A stretch of 64,000 nt of DNA from Acidovorax sp. NCPPB 4044 (GTDB lineage: Bacteria; Pseudomonadota; Gammaproteobacteria; Burkholderiales; Burkholderiaceae_C). This document shows positions 50,884 through 59,824 of this stretch, piece after piece. The notes beneath the pieces are model-generated. The model was given only the letters and a program-made list of their open reading frames with translations. It was not told where the DNA came from and ran no database searches. The stretch is taken from assembly GCF_028069655.1 (NCBI RefSeq), contig NZ_JAMCOS010000001.1, positions 1,394,001 through 1,458,000 of the forward strand, read 5' to 3'. Position 1 is the first letter of the stretch. Each line of letters begins with the position of its first letter. The translations under genes were made by a program, and so were the position numbers.

Positions 50884-51248
50884 GAGCGGGTGCTCTCGGC
50901 CGGCGCCTCACGGGTGTAACTGCCAGCCAGCGACGACGGGTCGCGCGGCTGCGCGCGCCGGGGCGTCAGGTAATTGGAGATGCCTGCACGCACGCGCTCC
51001 ACATCGCCGCGCAGGCGGGCGTGATCGAAGTGGTATCGGGCCGCTTGCACAGCTCCCGTGGCCTGCGGTGCCCGGCCGATGCGGTCTACCTGATCGAGCA
51101 GGCGGATGGCGCTTGCCAGTTGCTCGCGTTCGAGCGCGGGATCGGCGTGCGCGGACGCAGCGCCGCCACAGAGGAGTGCCACGGCCAGCACGCCGCACAG
51201 GGGAAGGTAGACGGGAGCGGCGCGGCTGGCCGTGGCACGCGAGGTCAT
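50856..51248 (-). CDS. RAQPRD-motif integrative conjugative element protein (TIGR01690)
   Basis: About 130 residues. A signal peptide (LPLCGVLAVALLCGGAASAHA), a helical part (LEREQLASAIRLLDQVDRIG) and the defining RRAQPRDP near the C-terminus. Periplasmic. The start at 51248 follows AGGAG. It is the first gene of this transfer segment; upstream lies the second cargo region, so a promoter should be close by. Confidence 0.92.
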   Translation of the reverse strand: MTSRATASRAAPVYLPLCGVLAVALLCGGAASAHADPALEREQLASAIRLLDQVDRIGRAPQATGAVQAARYHFDHARLRGDVERVRAGISNYLTPRRAQPRDPSSLAGSYTREAPAESTRSWPQRERSR

Positions 51249-51620
51249 GTCGGGTCTCCTTGGGCTGTGGGGAGACTCGATGCTGGCAAGGCGCATCGAA
51301 GGGCGCTGCCTTCAATGGGGAAGACGGGCCGACCGCTTTGTGTGCGACGGGAGGTTTCGACGTTGGCGGCAGGATTGAGCGGCTCCTGAGGACATCGGAG
51401 CTTGCCGAACGCCGCGGCGCGCACGCCTGTGCGGCTCTGTGACGCATCCCTTGGAACGGCGCATCCATCTGCATGCAGTGGGAGGGACGCGCTGCGCCCG
51501 CTCGTCTTTCTTCATCGTGCGGTCCCCGCGGCAGACGCACAGCGAAGGACGCCGTCGTGGAAGGTTTCGTAGAACGCGTCCTTCGTACCGCCCGTCCGCG
51601 TCCAGTGATGAGGTGTCCCG
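51249..51620. other. Divergent intergenic region
   Basis: About 370 bases between the RAQPRD gene (minus) and the repeat-protein gene (plus). No supported coding frame. It must hold promoters in both directions, but no convincing -35/-10 pair was found. Confidence 0.5.
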
Positions 51621-52241
51621 ATGAATCGTGCAATCCGTATTGTGCTGTGCCTGCTGATGGCCGTCTTCCCGGCCCTGGCGTCCGCCCTCGGCCACGGAAG
51701 CGGCGCCGACCCGAACACCGTCCGTTCGCCCGCATCCCAGAGACCGGCCGCATCGGACTCGATGGAGATCTGCGCGAACGTTCCGATTCCCGATGGGTGG
51801 GTGGTGGTGTCGATCCGACCGGGGTGCGGCACCGGCTTCGGTCTCTACGAGATCCGCCGCGTCGATCCCGATCGCTACCCCACGATGGCGATGTGCGCGG
51901 TGACCGCCGTTCCGAAGGGATGGGGCGTGACGTCGATCCAGGGTGGATGCGTGTCCGGCGTTCCCTACTATTAGATCCAGTACGCGGGACCCAATTCCCT
52001 TCCGTTCTCGGTATGCAACGTTCCGGCTTTCGAGATGCCCAAGGGGTGGGTGGCCACCTACGTCCGGCAAGGGTGCGCCTTGCCGGGCTACGCCTACTGG
52101 TACATCGAGAAGGCCTTGCCGGAACGGGGCACGATGGACATCTGTAACGTGGCGCCGATTCCCGAAGGCTGGGTCATCGTGGCCCAGAGGGCTGGGTGTT
52201 TTTCCTCGGGTGGACTGCTCACCATCAGGCACATGCCGTAA
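51621..52241 (+). pseudogene. Secreted protein of four ~41-residue repeats, interrupted by an amber codon
   Basis: A signal peptide (IVLCLLMAVFPALASALG) is followed by four imperfect repeats with the pattern C...P-x-GW...GC: Cys at about 51, 92, 132 and 175, GW at 59-60, 100-101, 142-143 and 183-184, and GC at 68-69, 109-110, 151-152 and 192-193. An in-frame TAG at 51972-51974 falls at codon 118, inside repeat 2, where the others have a residue before Ile. The frame then continues unbroken to the stop at 52241. One base change would explain it. The start follows GAGGTG. Function unknown; each repeat has paired Cys that could form a disulfide. Confidence 0.75.
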
Positions 52242-52458
52242 TTCCAGGCCGGAATTCGGAGCGAGTGCCATGGCGGCGTGCGCGCAAGGTCGAGGGCGGT
52301 GCGCAAGAGATCTTGCGCACGGGCGTCACGCTTGAGCGGAGCAGGGCATCCAGGAGGGCTGCAATACCCTGTTGCAATCTGGGTGCAGCCCTCGCCAACC
52401 GTCCGAGCGGTGCTCGCGTTGAATGGGTTGATCCTCGATCATTCCCAGGGACCGACAC

Positions 52459-53103
52459 ATGATGCCTTCTTACTCGGCACTCGCCATCACCGCAGTGTGC
52501 GCGCTTGGTGCGTTGGGCACTTTTTCGGCGTATGCGCAGGTCCATCGGTGTACCGATGCCTCCGGCAAGATGGCCTATTCGGACTTGCCATGCCCGGCGA
52601 ACCAGGCGGCAAAGACGTTGGAGAGTCAGCGCAGCCAGGGCGAGGTCGAAGCGAACAAAGTGGGTTCCCTACGCTCGGCCGAAAGCACCACGCCGCCTCC
52701 GCAAGGAGGGGGTGTGCGCGGTGCCCAGCCGCAGCGCAACGAGGCACCGTTGGCCGTGGCCCAAAGCGGTGCGCGCGCGGCGGTGTCCGACTCGCCCGCC
52801 TGTCGCGCCGCACAGAAGGAACTGGAATTCGTCACCAGCATCCGCACGATCGGCCAGGATGAAAAACGCATGCGTGCGAACGCGGCCATCGCCCAGGTCA
52901 ACGCCAGCTGCGGCACGAATACCCCGTTGATGCAGGAGCCGCCTACGGTCGTCGCCCCGCAGGCCGTGACGATCACCCATTGCGACACCGGCTTCTGCTA
53001 CGACACTGCGGGCGCCCTCTACAAGCGGTCCGGACCATCGAGCATCATCGGTCCCACGGGGCGATCCTGCACCCTGGCGAAGGGCGCCTGGGATTGCCAG
53101 TGA
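52459..53103 (+). CDS. DUF4124-domain secreted protein
   Basis: About 214 residues. Signal peptide (AITAVCALGALGTFSAYA), then the DUF4124 unit QVHRCTDASGKMAYSDLPCP, a low-complexity linker, and a C-terminal Cys-containing part (TITHCDTGFCYDTAGALYKRSGPSSIIGPTGRSCTLAKGAWDCQ). No enzymatic motif. It differs from the chromosomal DUF4124 protein at 25898-26431. Probably accessory cargo. Confidence 0.78.
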   Translation: MMPSYSALAITAVCALGALGTFSAYAQVHRCTDASGKMAYSDLPCPANQAAKTLESQRSQGEVEANKVGSLRSAESTTPPPQGGGVRGAQPQRNEAPLAVAQSGARAAVSDSPACRAAQKELEFVTSIRTIGQDEKRMRANAAIAQVNASCGTNTPLMQEPPTVVAPQAVTITHCDTGFCYDTAGALYKRSGPSSIIGPTGRSCTLAKGAWDCQ

Positions 53104-53405
53104 TCCGGCGCGAAAATCGGCTTCACGTAGCGCGAGGTTGATCTCCAGGCGCGGGCGTGCGCCCGCTTGCCGTTACGCGTAGCTGCAATGCAAGCAAATG
53201 GGGCCATCGCTGCACTTCGGTCTGTGATCTGCTTTCGACCGCAGGGAATTCGCTGGCTTTAGCCTCCAACGCTGTCGGGACAGATGACACGTTCCTGCAA
53301 GAACCAGTCTGCCGTCATGCGCGAGCCCAGGGGTGGAGAGCCTGCGTTCTCGCCGCAGGAATGATCTGCGAAGATCGACAGCCCAGGAGCGTATAGGTCA
53401 AAGCG
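53104..53405. other. Gap upstream of the HEPN-like gene
   Basis: About 300 bases without a supported coding frame. A short GC-rich hairpin (GCGGGC-GTGC-GCCCGC near 53150-53165) lies after the DUF4124 gene. No clear promoter boxes seen. Confidence 0.45.
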
Positions 53406-54251
53406 ATGGATCTAGTCTCGGTACCGGAGTTCAAGCGGCCCGGCAGAAAGGGCCTGGACAGTAGCGATGCAAAAGCCTGGATGCAGGAGGGGGAAGGGCA
53501 GGAGGCCACCGCACGTTCGATTCGGGCCCGGTGGCTGCGACACAAGCGGCGGATCCGGGCGGATAGGCCCTTGATGTTGCGACATTCTGAGTGGATGGCG
53601 CTGACCGGAAATCCCCGCGCATCGGTGCTTCTCATGGGCTACGCCGTCGAGATGTACCTCAAGGCGGGCTTGGCCAAGTGGTTGATGGGCTGCGAAAGAA
53701 CGCTGCTGGATGTGGATGTCAGGCAGTATGGCCACGACTACGTACGTCTAGCGAACGACCTGGAGATCGATGAAGCGATCGCGCCCCGGGATCTTCTGCG
53801 CTTCCTGAAGAATGCTGTCACGTTGGAAGCGAGGTATCCCGCGCAGCCGAATCCGGGAGAAACGCCGGTCGAGGCTATCAACCGGCGTACGAGCACCCTG
53901 TGGAACGAGAAGACGTTCAAGGGCATTTGCCGTCTGGCCAAAAGGCTGCGCGACCATGTGCAGTTGATGAACTCGGATCGCAGAAGCCCGGCGTCGACAC
54001 AGCGCTTCGAACTCCCGGCCGGGGGCTATCTGACCATGCGCAGGGGAGGCCGCCTGCCTTCGCGAGTCACGGTGCGACCGCCCGAGGGGCAGGCTTGGGG
54101 CTATGCCGAAATCAGCGATGTATTACAGCGGTGTCCGTCCTTCGAGATCCAGCAATTCTGGAATCAATGTGCGATCCATCTGCACACCACAAAACTCGAC
54201 CAGAAGAAGCGCGGATCTCAAAAGGTTCCCATCCCACATCGGCAGACTTGA
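53406..54251 (+). CDS. HEPN-like protein of the defence/accessory island
   Basis: About 281 residues. The middle (about 62-190) is helical with the HEPN-type pattern: NPRASVLLMGYAVEMYLKAGLAKWL (hydrophobic, with EMYLKA) and YGHDYVRLANDLEI, then RLAKRLRDHVQLMN. Typical RNase HEPN proteins have R-x4-6-H; here the nearest is R-LRD-H, one residue short, so catalytic activity is doubtful. HEPN proteins are frequent in toxin-antitoxin and antiviral systems. The N-terminal 60 residues are basic and the C-terminal third is unassigned. No obvious antitoxin (MNT) gene adjoins it. Confidence 0.6.
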   Translation: MDLVSVPEFKRPGRKGLDSSDAKAWMQEGEGQEATARSIRARWLRHKRRIRADRPLMLRHSEWMALTGNPRASVLLMGYAVEMYLKAGLAKWLMGCERTLLDVDVRQYGHDYVRLANDLEIDEAIAPRDLLRFLKNAVTLEARYPAQPNPGETPVEAINRRTSTLWNEKTFKGICRLAKRLRDHVQLMNSDRRSPASTQRFELPAGGYLTMRRGGRLPSRVTVRPPEGQAWGYAEISDVLQRCPSFEIQQFWNQCAIHLHTTKLDQKKRGSQKVPIPHRQT

Positions 54252-54380
54252 GCTTCAGGCGTCCCACGTCCAGCGCACGCCAAAGGGAAAACCCAGAGAC
54301 TCGCATCCGTTCCCTCTTGCATGAACGGCATTGTGGAAGCCCCCGAGGAGAGCGAGCTTCCAGCAGGATCGCGCCACCCG

Positions 54381-54602
54381 TCAGGGAATGATCGCTGGCA
54401 CCTGGTGCTGCGGGAGCCAGACTCGATAGCCGCAGCGCGCTGAGCGGGAGCAGTCGAGCCTGCGCTCGTTATGGGGATTCGCCTGCAAGGAGCCGACTTT
54501 GCATTTGGGGCAGGCAGCGCGCTGGGTATCCAGGTTGATCCAGTCGATGAAGGGATGGTGTTCCGAGAGCGCCGACAGTTCCAGGACATACTCGCTCAAC
54601 AT
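54381..54602 (-). CDS. Short ORF with a topoisomerase-like zinc ribbon
   Basis: About 73 residues. ACPKCKVGSLQ...LDCSRSARCGYRVWLP is CxxC-x17-C-x5-C, like the C-terminal zinc ribbons of bacterial type IA topoisomerases and some helicases. It is bounded by an in-frame stop just upstream, so it may be the preserved tail of a larger lost gene. Third-position GC is high, as for real genes here. It overlaps the plus-strand ORF at 54601. Confidence 0.45.
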   Translation of the reverse strand: MLSEYVLELSALSEHHPFIDWINLDTQRAACPKCKVGSLQANPHNERRLDCSRSARCGYRVWLPQHQVPAIIP

Positions 54603-54951
54603 GGTGCTGGGCGGAAAGAGCGGCCTGCGCTACCTACGCGAAAACGGATTGCTTTCGAAAGGCGTCGTTCCTCTGCCCGATGACCGCGACAAGATTCTGC
54701 ACAAGTGGCTGAATGACCATCCCCGCTTGGGATTACCGGCGCCATGGGTCGCCGAAAAGTGGAAGGACAGCGACTGGGCGATAGCGCAGATTTGCGGGCG
54801 GGACGGGCGCTTATCTATGGTCCAAGTCAAGGCAATACGCGAGCTCGCAAAAAACCACACGCCCGGGGAAATTTATGTGCGTATCGGGGCGGAAGACGTG
54901 GACCAAGTGAAACGAGTCTTGGATGGAAAAACCTACGCACGAATAGCCTGA
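54601..54951 (+). CDS. Small hypothetical protein
   Basis: About 116 residues, soluble, mixed charge: GLRYLRENGLLSKGVVPLPDDRDKILHKWLNDHPRLG and VKAIRELAKNHTPGEIYVRIGAEDVDQVKRVLDGK. No family recognised. It starts divergently from, and overlaps by two bases, the zinc-ribbon ORF. Real coding is plausible from composition but unproven. Confidence 0.4.
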   Translation: MVLGGKSGLRYLRENGLLSKGVVPLPDDRDKILHKWLNDHPRLGLPAPWVAEKWKDSDWAIAQICGRDGRLSMVQVKAIRELAKNHTPGEIYVRIGAEDVDQVKRVLDGKTYARIA

Positions 54952-55237
54952 TCTCCCAAGCGCTGTATCAAGCCACCACGGTTCGCGCTGGGGTAACCAT
55001 GACCGGAAGTCTGCTGGGAGTCCTGACCGGCGATTCGCTGATCGCTAGCGCGATGTCCCGGATCCAGCCTAAGTTCGTCGGCTGTTTCCCGGATATTCAG
55101 TGCCGTGTCAAACAGCTGCGCCATGATTTGGCTAGTTGACTGCATACCGTGAACGCCTGTCAGACCGCGACCATCTGGATGCCCCTCCGAAGGAGTCCGG
55201 GGCTGTCCAGCCATTCGAAGGGGTGAAAATAAAGACG
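54952..55237. other. Gap before the STAND gene
   Basis: About 290 bases. Frames on either strand are short and overlap one another; none has a recognisable domain. Lower GC than the transfer operon. The large minus-strand gene ends at 55238. Confidence 0.45.
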
Positions 55238-58200
55238 TCAGACAAGTCTTCTGCGGAATACGTCGAAACGGACCGCATTAATGAGGCCTGCGGTATCCGG
55301 TCGGTGCTTTACCGCTTCCTCAAACACCCGAAACTCCTTACGGGTTCCTTCTTCGCTGATGATCCCCGCGACGATCTCAAGAGCTCGTTCCTCATTGTTC
55401 TTTTCTAGCCACTGCATCAGCGCTTTGATGAGAGCCTCGCGGTCCATTCCTCGACGCATCGAGTTCTCAAGCCATCGGTAGAGGTTGACTAAGACCCCAG
55501 GCTTTGGATTCAAGGCCTCATCAAGGGCGGCCAGGTCGACCGTGTCGCCAGGCAAAAAGAATCTGCGATTCAGCATCGCTCGCATGCGCGGCTCAAGATA
55601 TTGACGCCTGAAATCAACCCATCCGTTCTTCTCGCACGCGTCCGCAAGGATGACGATATCTCCTTCAGAGAAGTGCTCTAGTAATGGACGCAAATTGTCT
55701 AATTGTTCAGGAACTGCGAGCCGCTGCGTTCCGCTTGATATTACGGTTGCCGTGATCGCGAAGTGCTTCAGCAATACACCAGGGTCGTGTGCCCCAGTGA
55801 TGGCCGCCAACACTAAGGCAAGCGCCTCAGGACCAACAGAGAGAAGAGCCACCTGAACTATCTCTGGAATGGTCTGCAACTTCGTCCATCTGGCGCTCAG
55901 CATTGCGACACGCCGCTTCGTTTCGACGCACATCAACGCACTCGCGGTGTCATGACTAAGGTCGTCGGTGTCTCCATCCGACTTCGCTGCCAGTTGGTCA
56001 AGCACGGACTCCAGCACTTCTGTCAGCGGGCTCGACCAGATGTGGGTTCCGGTCCGAAGCCAACCTTTCGGGTCATCCTTGATTTTGAGGAGTACCTGCG
56101 GGGTGACCGAATAGTCGCGCCGCCGCGCCCTAGCCCGAAGAGCGCGGTCAAAGAGAAGGCTTCCCTCCGGAATCTGCTTCATGGCCTGCAGGTCGGTAGG
56201 TGAGACGGACCTATCCCAAAAGGAGAATGCCTGCTTACGGACGTCATCAGCCTCGTTCTCGGAGAAGGCGATCTCCAGAAGCCGGCGCTTCGAATCCGAC
56301 GACATCTGTCTGACAGGCCTGCTGGAATTCGGTGCCCAATCCGACAGCAGGTCGTTCGTGAATATGGCGAAGGAGCGCGCCGCTGCATAGCGTGCCACAT
56401 GCTCCACAGCGATGGGGTGATCGATCGTTCGGAGCATATAGGTGATGGGCCATCCCAGCCTTTTCGAGGACATCGCCCTATCGACAAAGTGCTGCAGGGC
56501 GTGCAGAGGAGGGTAGTGCCTGAACTCCCAGGACACTCCTTCAGATGCCAGGCGCTCAATGGGCTGGCCCATAGTTGACGTCGGGTCGTCAGGAAGGCCT
56601 TCCCAGGCCTCAAGAATCGGGTCGAGAGTTACTGCCGCCGCATCACCGCAACATCGCGCGGCCGCGAACAGGTAGGAGCGGAGGTCTCGTTCATTCTTTG
56701 TATCCTTGTCCCAGCAGGCTCGAACGGCGGGAGCCAGCCTACTGTCACCAACGTAGCCAGCTAGCCGAAGGGCACCCGTCCTCACGCCGTGATTCCTGAA
56801 CGAGTCTAGGTCGAGGTGCTGCAAGGTCTTGCTGACGGCATCGACGAGATGCTCGCCGTAAGTCCTCGTCACCAGAGACAACAAGTTTTGCTTGCCTGCC
56901 ACGGTCATACCAAGCTCAAACCGTGACAGGAAAGCCAGACCTGAACGGAGATCGCCGTTCCTGAACGCAGCTGCCCACAGCGGATCCCACCATTGAGAGT
57001 CGTCTTGAGGAAACTGCTCAGCTAGGAGCAGAACGTGGCGGGATGTGGTCTCCGCGAGAACGGCGGCCACCGCGTATCGTCGACTGGCCATCGTCACATC
57101 GACTGTTTCGGGCCGGACTAGCCAGGACATAAGCGCCTGCGCTGCAATGTCGGCGTAGGCCAGGTTCTGTTCCGACGCTAGCCTCAATGCATGGGCAGCC
57201 ACTGTTGGACTTGCGACCGCCAGGTCGAGCAAAGCCTTCTCCGGGAGCCTTGCCTGTACAGCGGCTCCTGCCGTCATCTCAGCGAAGAAGGGATCAGCGA
57301 CGTACTCAGGTGCCTGAGCTTCACTGAGGACTTCTGTCATCGAGCCGCTGGCCAGGGCGTGCAAGACGCGGTCATGCCTAAACGCGATGGTTTCATCTCC
57401 TCCAGAGTTGGACAGCCGAATAATGCTGCCTTCAAGAGCGACGTTTCTCAGCGTATCTAGCACCTCCTTGTCATGGATCCAGGATCGGACCTCGCCCCAA
57501 GATGGGGATAAGTTTCGCTGCTGCAGCCCGCACAGTAGCAGGGCGTGGACAGCTTCAAGCGTTTCGGAAAGTGTGCGATGACGCGCACTCGCGACCAGGC
57601 GAAGGCGCTTAGCGATATAGGACTGGATGACGTCCGCGGCCACGACGTCAGACTGGATGTCATGCAGCCCAATCAGCAAGGGATCGCGCCCCAACCTTGA
57701 GGCGATGTAATCCGCGCGCCCTTCGTCCATCGTCACCCCCAGCAACTTCGCGCGCATGGAGATGGCTCTGACTGCCTCTGCCTGGCTGAACTTGTCGATC
57801 CGGAGGATTTCCACACCTTCAGCCAAGCCCTTCTGTTCTTCGATCGCATTCAGATGTCGCGGCCAGATGGGGCACACAGCGCGCCAACCCCGGACGTTGG
57901 CAGATCTCCCAGACATCGCCTTGCTCCAGGAGAGGATCTTGTTCAATAGACGCTCCGGGCTGGACGAGCGATTGATGTCTTCGAAGAGGACCATTAGGGG
58001 CGCATCGCCAGTGCACAGAGCCACGGCTCTCTCCCCTGCTGCCGATTCAAGGGCGGGGTGTTGGCGCCTGAGTTCCTTCTCGAGCGCGGCTTCCAAAGTT
58101 GGCTCAAATTCGACGAACTCTGATGGAATAACGATTGCCGGCAACCCGGCTTCGATGTGTGAGTTCAAAGCCACCGCGCACGCCGTTGTCTTGCCCATCC

Positions 58201-58903
58201 CTGAGTCGCCGACCACCAGTAAGTCGGTTAGTCCGAGGGCGAATTCGTCGCGATGGACTGCGTCCGGCAGCGACAAATATGGGAAGTGATCTCGAATGCT
58301 GCGCTTCCCCATCTCCAGCAAAAGCTCACGTGACAGCAGTTCGACCTCCGGCCCGAGGTGAGACCTGCGGATGAGCTGTCCAGTCGGGTCGGTGTCTAGG
58401 AAGTGCGCTATCCGAGAGACAGACCAGACATCAAGCTCAACGTTGGCAACCAATGCCATCTGCTCGGCCGCAGCACGCAATGCAAGGGAGACCTCAATGT
58501 TGCTCGTCAAGGCGTAGGTCACGCCAAGGCCTGGTGTCGTCGTGCGCAATTTCTCGATTTCTTCGATGCCCTTGACCAAGTCCCCTGCGGGCTTTGTCGG
58601 CTTGCCGCCGGGCTTTCTGACCTTCACTGTTGATGGATCGTGAAGCCACTTTCCGCTCAGGTCGTTCTGCTCTGTGGTGTGGGCAGCACACACAAGCCGC
58701 GACTGACCGTTCGGCAGGTTCAACCAGCCAACGTTGTCGAACGGCGCTCTCACTGTCTTCCCGCCAGGCTGCACCCCGGGATGGGCCATGTTCCCGTAGA
58801 CGGAAGGATTCGCGGCCCGCAGAACTGCCGCAGCAAGGCGCTCAAATGCTGAGGGATCGCTAATCTCCGCAAGTCGGCGGATGGTCTCAGTGCTCGAGGT
58901 CAT
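55238..58903 (-). CDS. Large STAND-type NTPase with degenerate nuclease-like N-terminus (candidate Avs-like defence protein)
   Basis: About 1221 residues in three parts. (1) Residues 1-185: a restriction-endonuclease-like domain (DPSAFERLAAAVLRAANPSVYGNMAHPGVQPGGKT, APFDNVGW with Asp56, LVCAAHTTEQNDLSGKWL with His75-Thr-Thr where a PD-(D/E)xK enzyme would have (E/Q)xK). (2) About 215-480: P-loop NTPase with Walker A VGDSGMGKTT (232-239), Walker B-like LMVLFEDI (303-310), and a STAND-like winged region. (3) 500-1221: long helical array, HEAT/TPR-like. This order, effector-STAND-sensor, is that of Avs and related antiviral ATPases. I infer defence; catalysis is uncertain. GGAGG lies 14 bases before the ATG. 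Lower GC than neighbours. Confidence 0.7.
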   Translation of the reverse strand: MTSSTETIRRLAEISDPSAFERLAAAVLRAANPSVYGNMAHPGVQPGGKTVRAPFDNVGWLNLPNGQSRLVCAAHTTEQNDLSGKWLHDPSTVKVRKPGGKPTKPAGDLVKGIEEIEKLRTTTPGLGVTYALTSNIEVSLALRAAAEQMALVANVELDVWSVSRIAHFLDTDPTGQLIRRSHLGPEVELLSRELLLEMGKRSIRDHFPYLSLPDAVHRDEFALGLTDLLVVGDSGMGKTTACAVALNSHIEAGLPAIVIPSEFVEFEPTLEAALEKELRRQHPALESAAGERAVALCTGDAPLMVLFEDINRSSSPERLLNKILSWSKAMSGRSANVRGWRAVCPIWPRHLNAIEEQKGLAEGVEILRIDKFSQAEAVRAISMRAKLLGVTMDEGRADYIASRLGRDPLLIGLHDIQSDVVAADVIQSYIAKRLRLVASARHRTLSETLEAVHALLLCGLQQRNLSPSWGEVRSWIHDKEVLDTLRNVALEGSIIRLSNSGGDETIAFRHDRVLHALASGSMTEVLSEAQAPEYVADPFFAEMTAGAAVQARLPEKALLDLAVASPTVAAHALRLASEQNLAYADIAAQALMSWLVRPETVDVTMASRRYAVAAVLAETTSRHVLLLAEQFPQDDSQWWDPLWAAAFRNGDLRSGLAFLSRFELGMTVAGKQNLLSLVTRTYGEHLVDAVSKTLQHLDLDSFRNHGVRTGALRLAGYVGDSRLAPAVRACWDKDTKNERDLRSYLFAAARCCGDAAAVTLDPILEAWEGLPDDPTSTMGQPIERLASEGVSWEFRHYPPLHALQHFVDRAMSSKRLGWPITYMLRTIDHPIAVEHVARYAAARSFAIFTNDLLSDWAPNSSRPVRQMSSDSKRRLLEIAFSENEADDVRKQAFSFWDRSVSPTDLQAMKQIPEGSLLFDRALRARARRRDYSVTPQVLLKIKDDPKGWLRTGTHIWSSPLTEVLESVLDQLAAKSDGDTDDLSHDTASALMCVETKRRVAMLSARWTKLQTIPEIVQVALLSVGPEALALVLAAITGAHDPGVLLKHFAITATVISSGTQRLAVPEQLDNLRPLLEHFSEGDIVILADACEKNGWVDFRRQYLEPRMRAMLNRRFFLPGDTVDLAALDEALNPKPGVLVNLYRWLENSMRRGMDREALIKALMQWLEKNNEERALEIVAGIISEEGTRKEFRVFEEAVKHRPDTAGLINAVRFDVFRRRLV

Positions 58904-59074
58904 GTCGGTCCAAGGTCCCTCCGGGGCTGTCGCCTCGTACTTTTGTTGGTGCTGGAGGCTTCGACTTCCATGACTCTGACCGAAACCTCCCGTGGCATCT
59001 AGCTTAGCAATGCCTGCTGGTGCTCAGCGCGACTATCGCTCAACCGGTGGTTGCGACGCTCCGTATCGTCCCTA

Positions 59075-59824
59075 TCAGAGGTATTTCTTAAAACTTCCGG
59101 CAGCAATATCCACCGCCATCCCGAGCATCACCGCGCTGGGCAACAGGATCGCCACCGGATGCACGCTGACCGGCAAGGCCAGGTAGGTAACCCATGGCAG
59201 CACCGCCAGCGGCACCAGGCTGGCCCGCGCCCGGTGATAGAGGAACCCCGATTCGCGCCCCGCCCCGAAGCGCCGGATGTCGCGGCGCACCAGCCCGTCC
59301 ACCATCCCTACGAATGCGGCCAGCGCGAATAGCGGTAGGGTCAGGCACAGCACCAGTAGCCGAACCAGGAACACCAGCACGGTGTAGGCCGCCGCGATCA
59401 GATAGCCCTCCGCGTGCGAGGACACCGTCGTCAGCACCTGCCGCAGGCTCCACGCGGGGCTGGACGCTCCCGCATGCGCCTGGCGTGACGCATCCTGTAT
59501 CCACTCCAGTAGCCCGCTGCGCGCGAACGCCCATTCGTAGGCGTGCTGCACCCATTGGTGCGCCGTGCGCCCCGGCTCCTGCACCAGAGCGCTGCGCACG
59601 AAATAGTCCGACAGTTGGTCCAACTCGTGGCCGAGCATCGCCTGCGCGTGGCGCCAGCCCTCGGCTGGCCAGAACACGGCCATGCCGATGCACTCCACCA
59701 CGATGCACAGGAACAGCGAGCCGCACAACACGCCGAAACAGCGAAACGGCAGGGTGACGAGACCGAGGATCAGCCCCTGCTGCCGAACCTGCTGGCGTTG
59801 CGCGGTCGCGGCGACGTCGCTCAT
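59075..59824 (-). CDS. Integrating conjugative element membrane protein, PFL_4697 family (TIGR03747)
   Basis: About 249 residues with four helices: LVTLPFRCFGVLCGSLFLCIVVECIGMAVFW, AEGYLIAAAYTVLVFLVRLLVLCLTLPLFALAAFVGMVDGLVRRDIRRFGAGRESGFLYHRAR (a family mark), and ASLVPLAVLPWVTYLALPVSVHPVAILLP. Partner of the coupling protein in these elements. Overlaps the TraD stop by four bases. Confidence 0.93.
   Translation of the reverse strand: MSDVAATAQRQQVRQQGLILGLVTLPFRCFGVLCGSLFLCIVVECIGMAVFWPAEGWRHAQAMLGHELDQLSDYFVRSALVQEPGRTAHQWVQHAYEWAFARSGLLEWIQDASRQAHAGASSPAWSLRQVLTTVSSHAEGYLIAAAYTVLVFLVRLLVLCLTLPLFALAAFVGMVDGLVRRDIRRFGAGRESGFLYHRARASLVPLAVLPWVTYLALPVSVHPVAILLPSAVMLGMAVDIAAGSFKKYL

Noticed and set aside
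53406..54251. Calling the HEPN-like gene a toxin with a partner antitoxin
   Set aside because: No nucleotidyltransferase (MNT) or other antitoxin gene lies next to it and the RNase motif is incomplete.
58904..59074. Possible small gene between the STAND gene and PFL_4697
   Set aside because: Frames are short, overlapping and lack a ribosome-binding site or motif.
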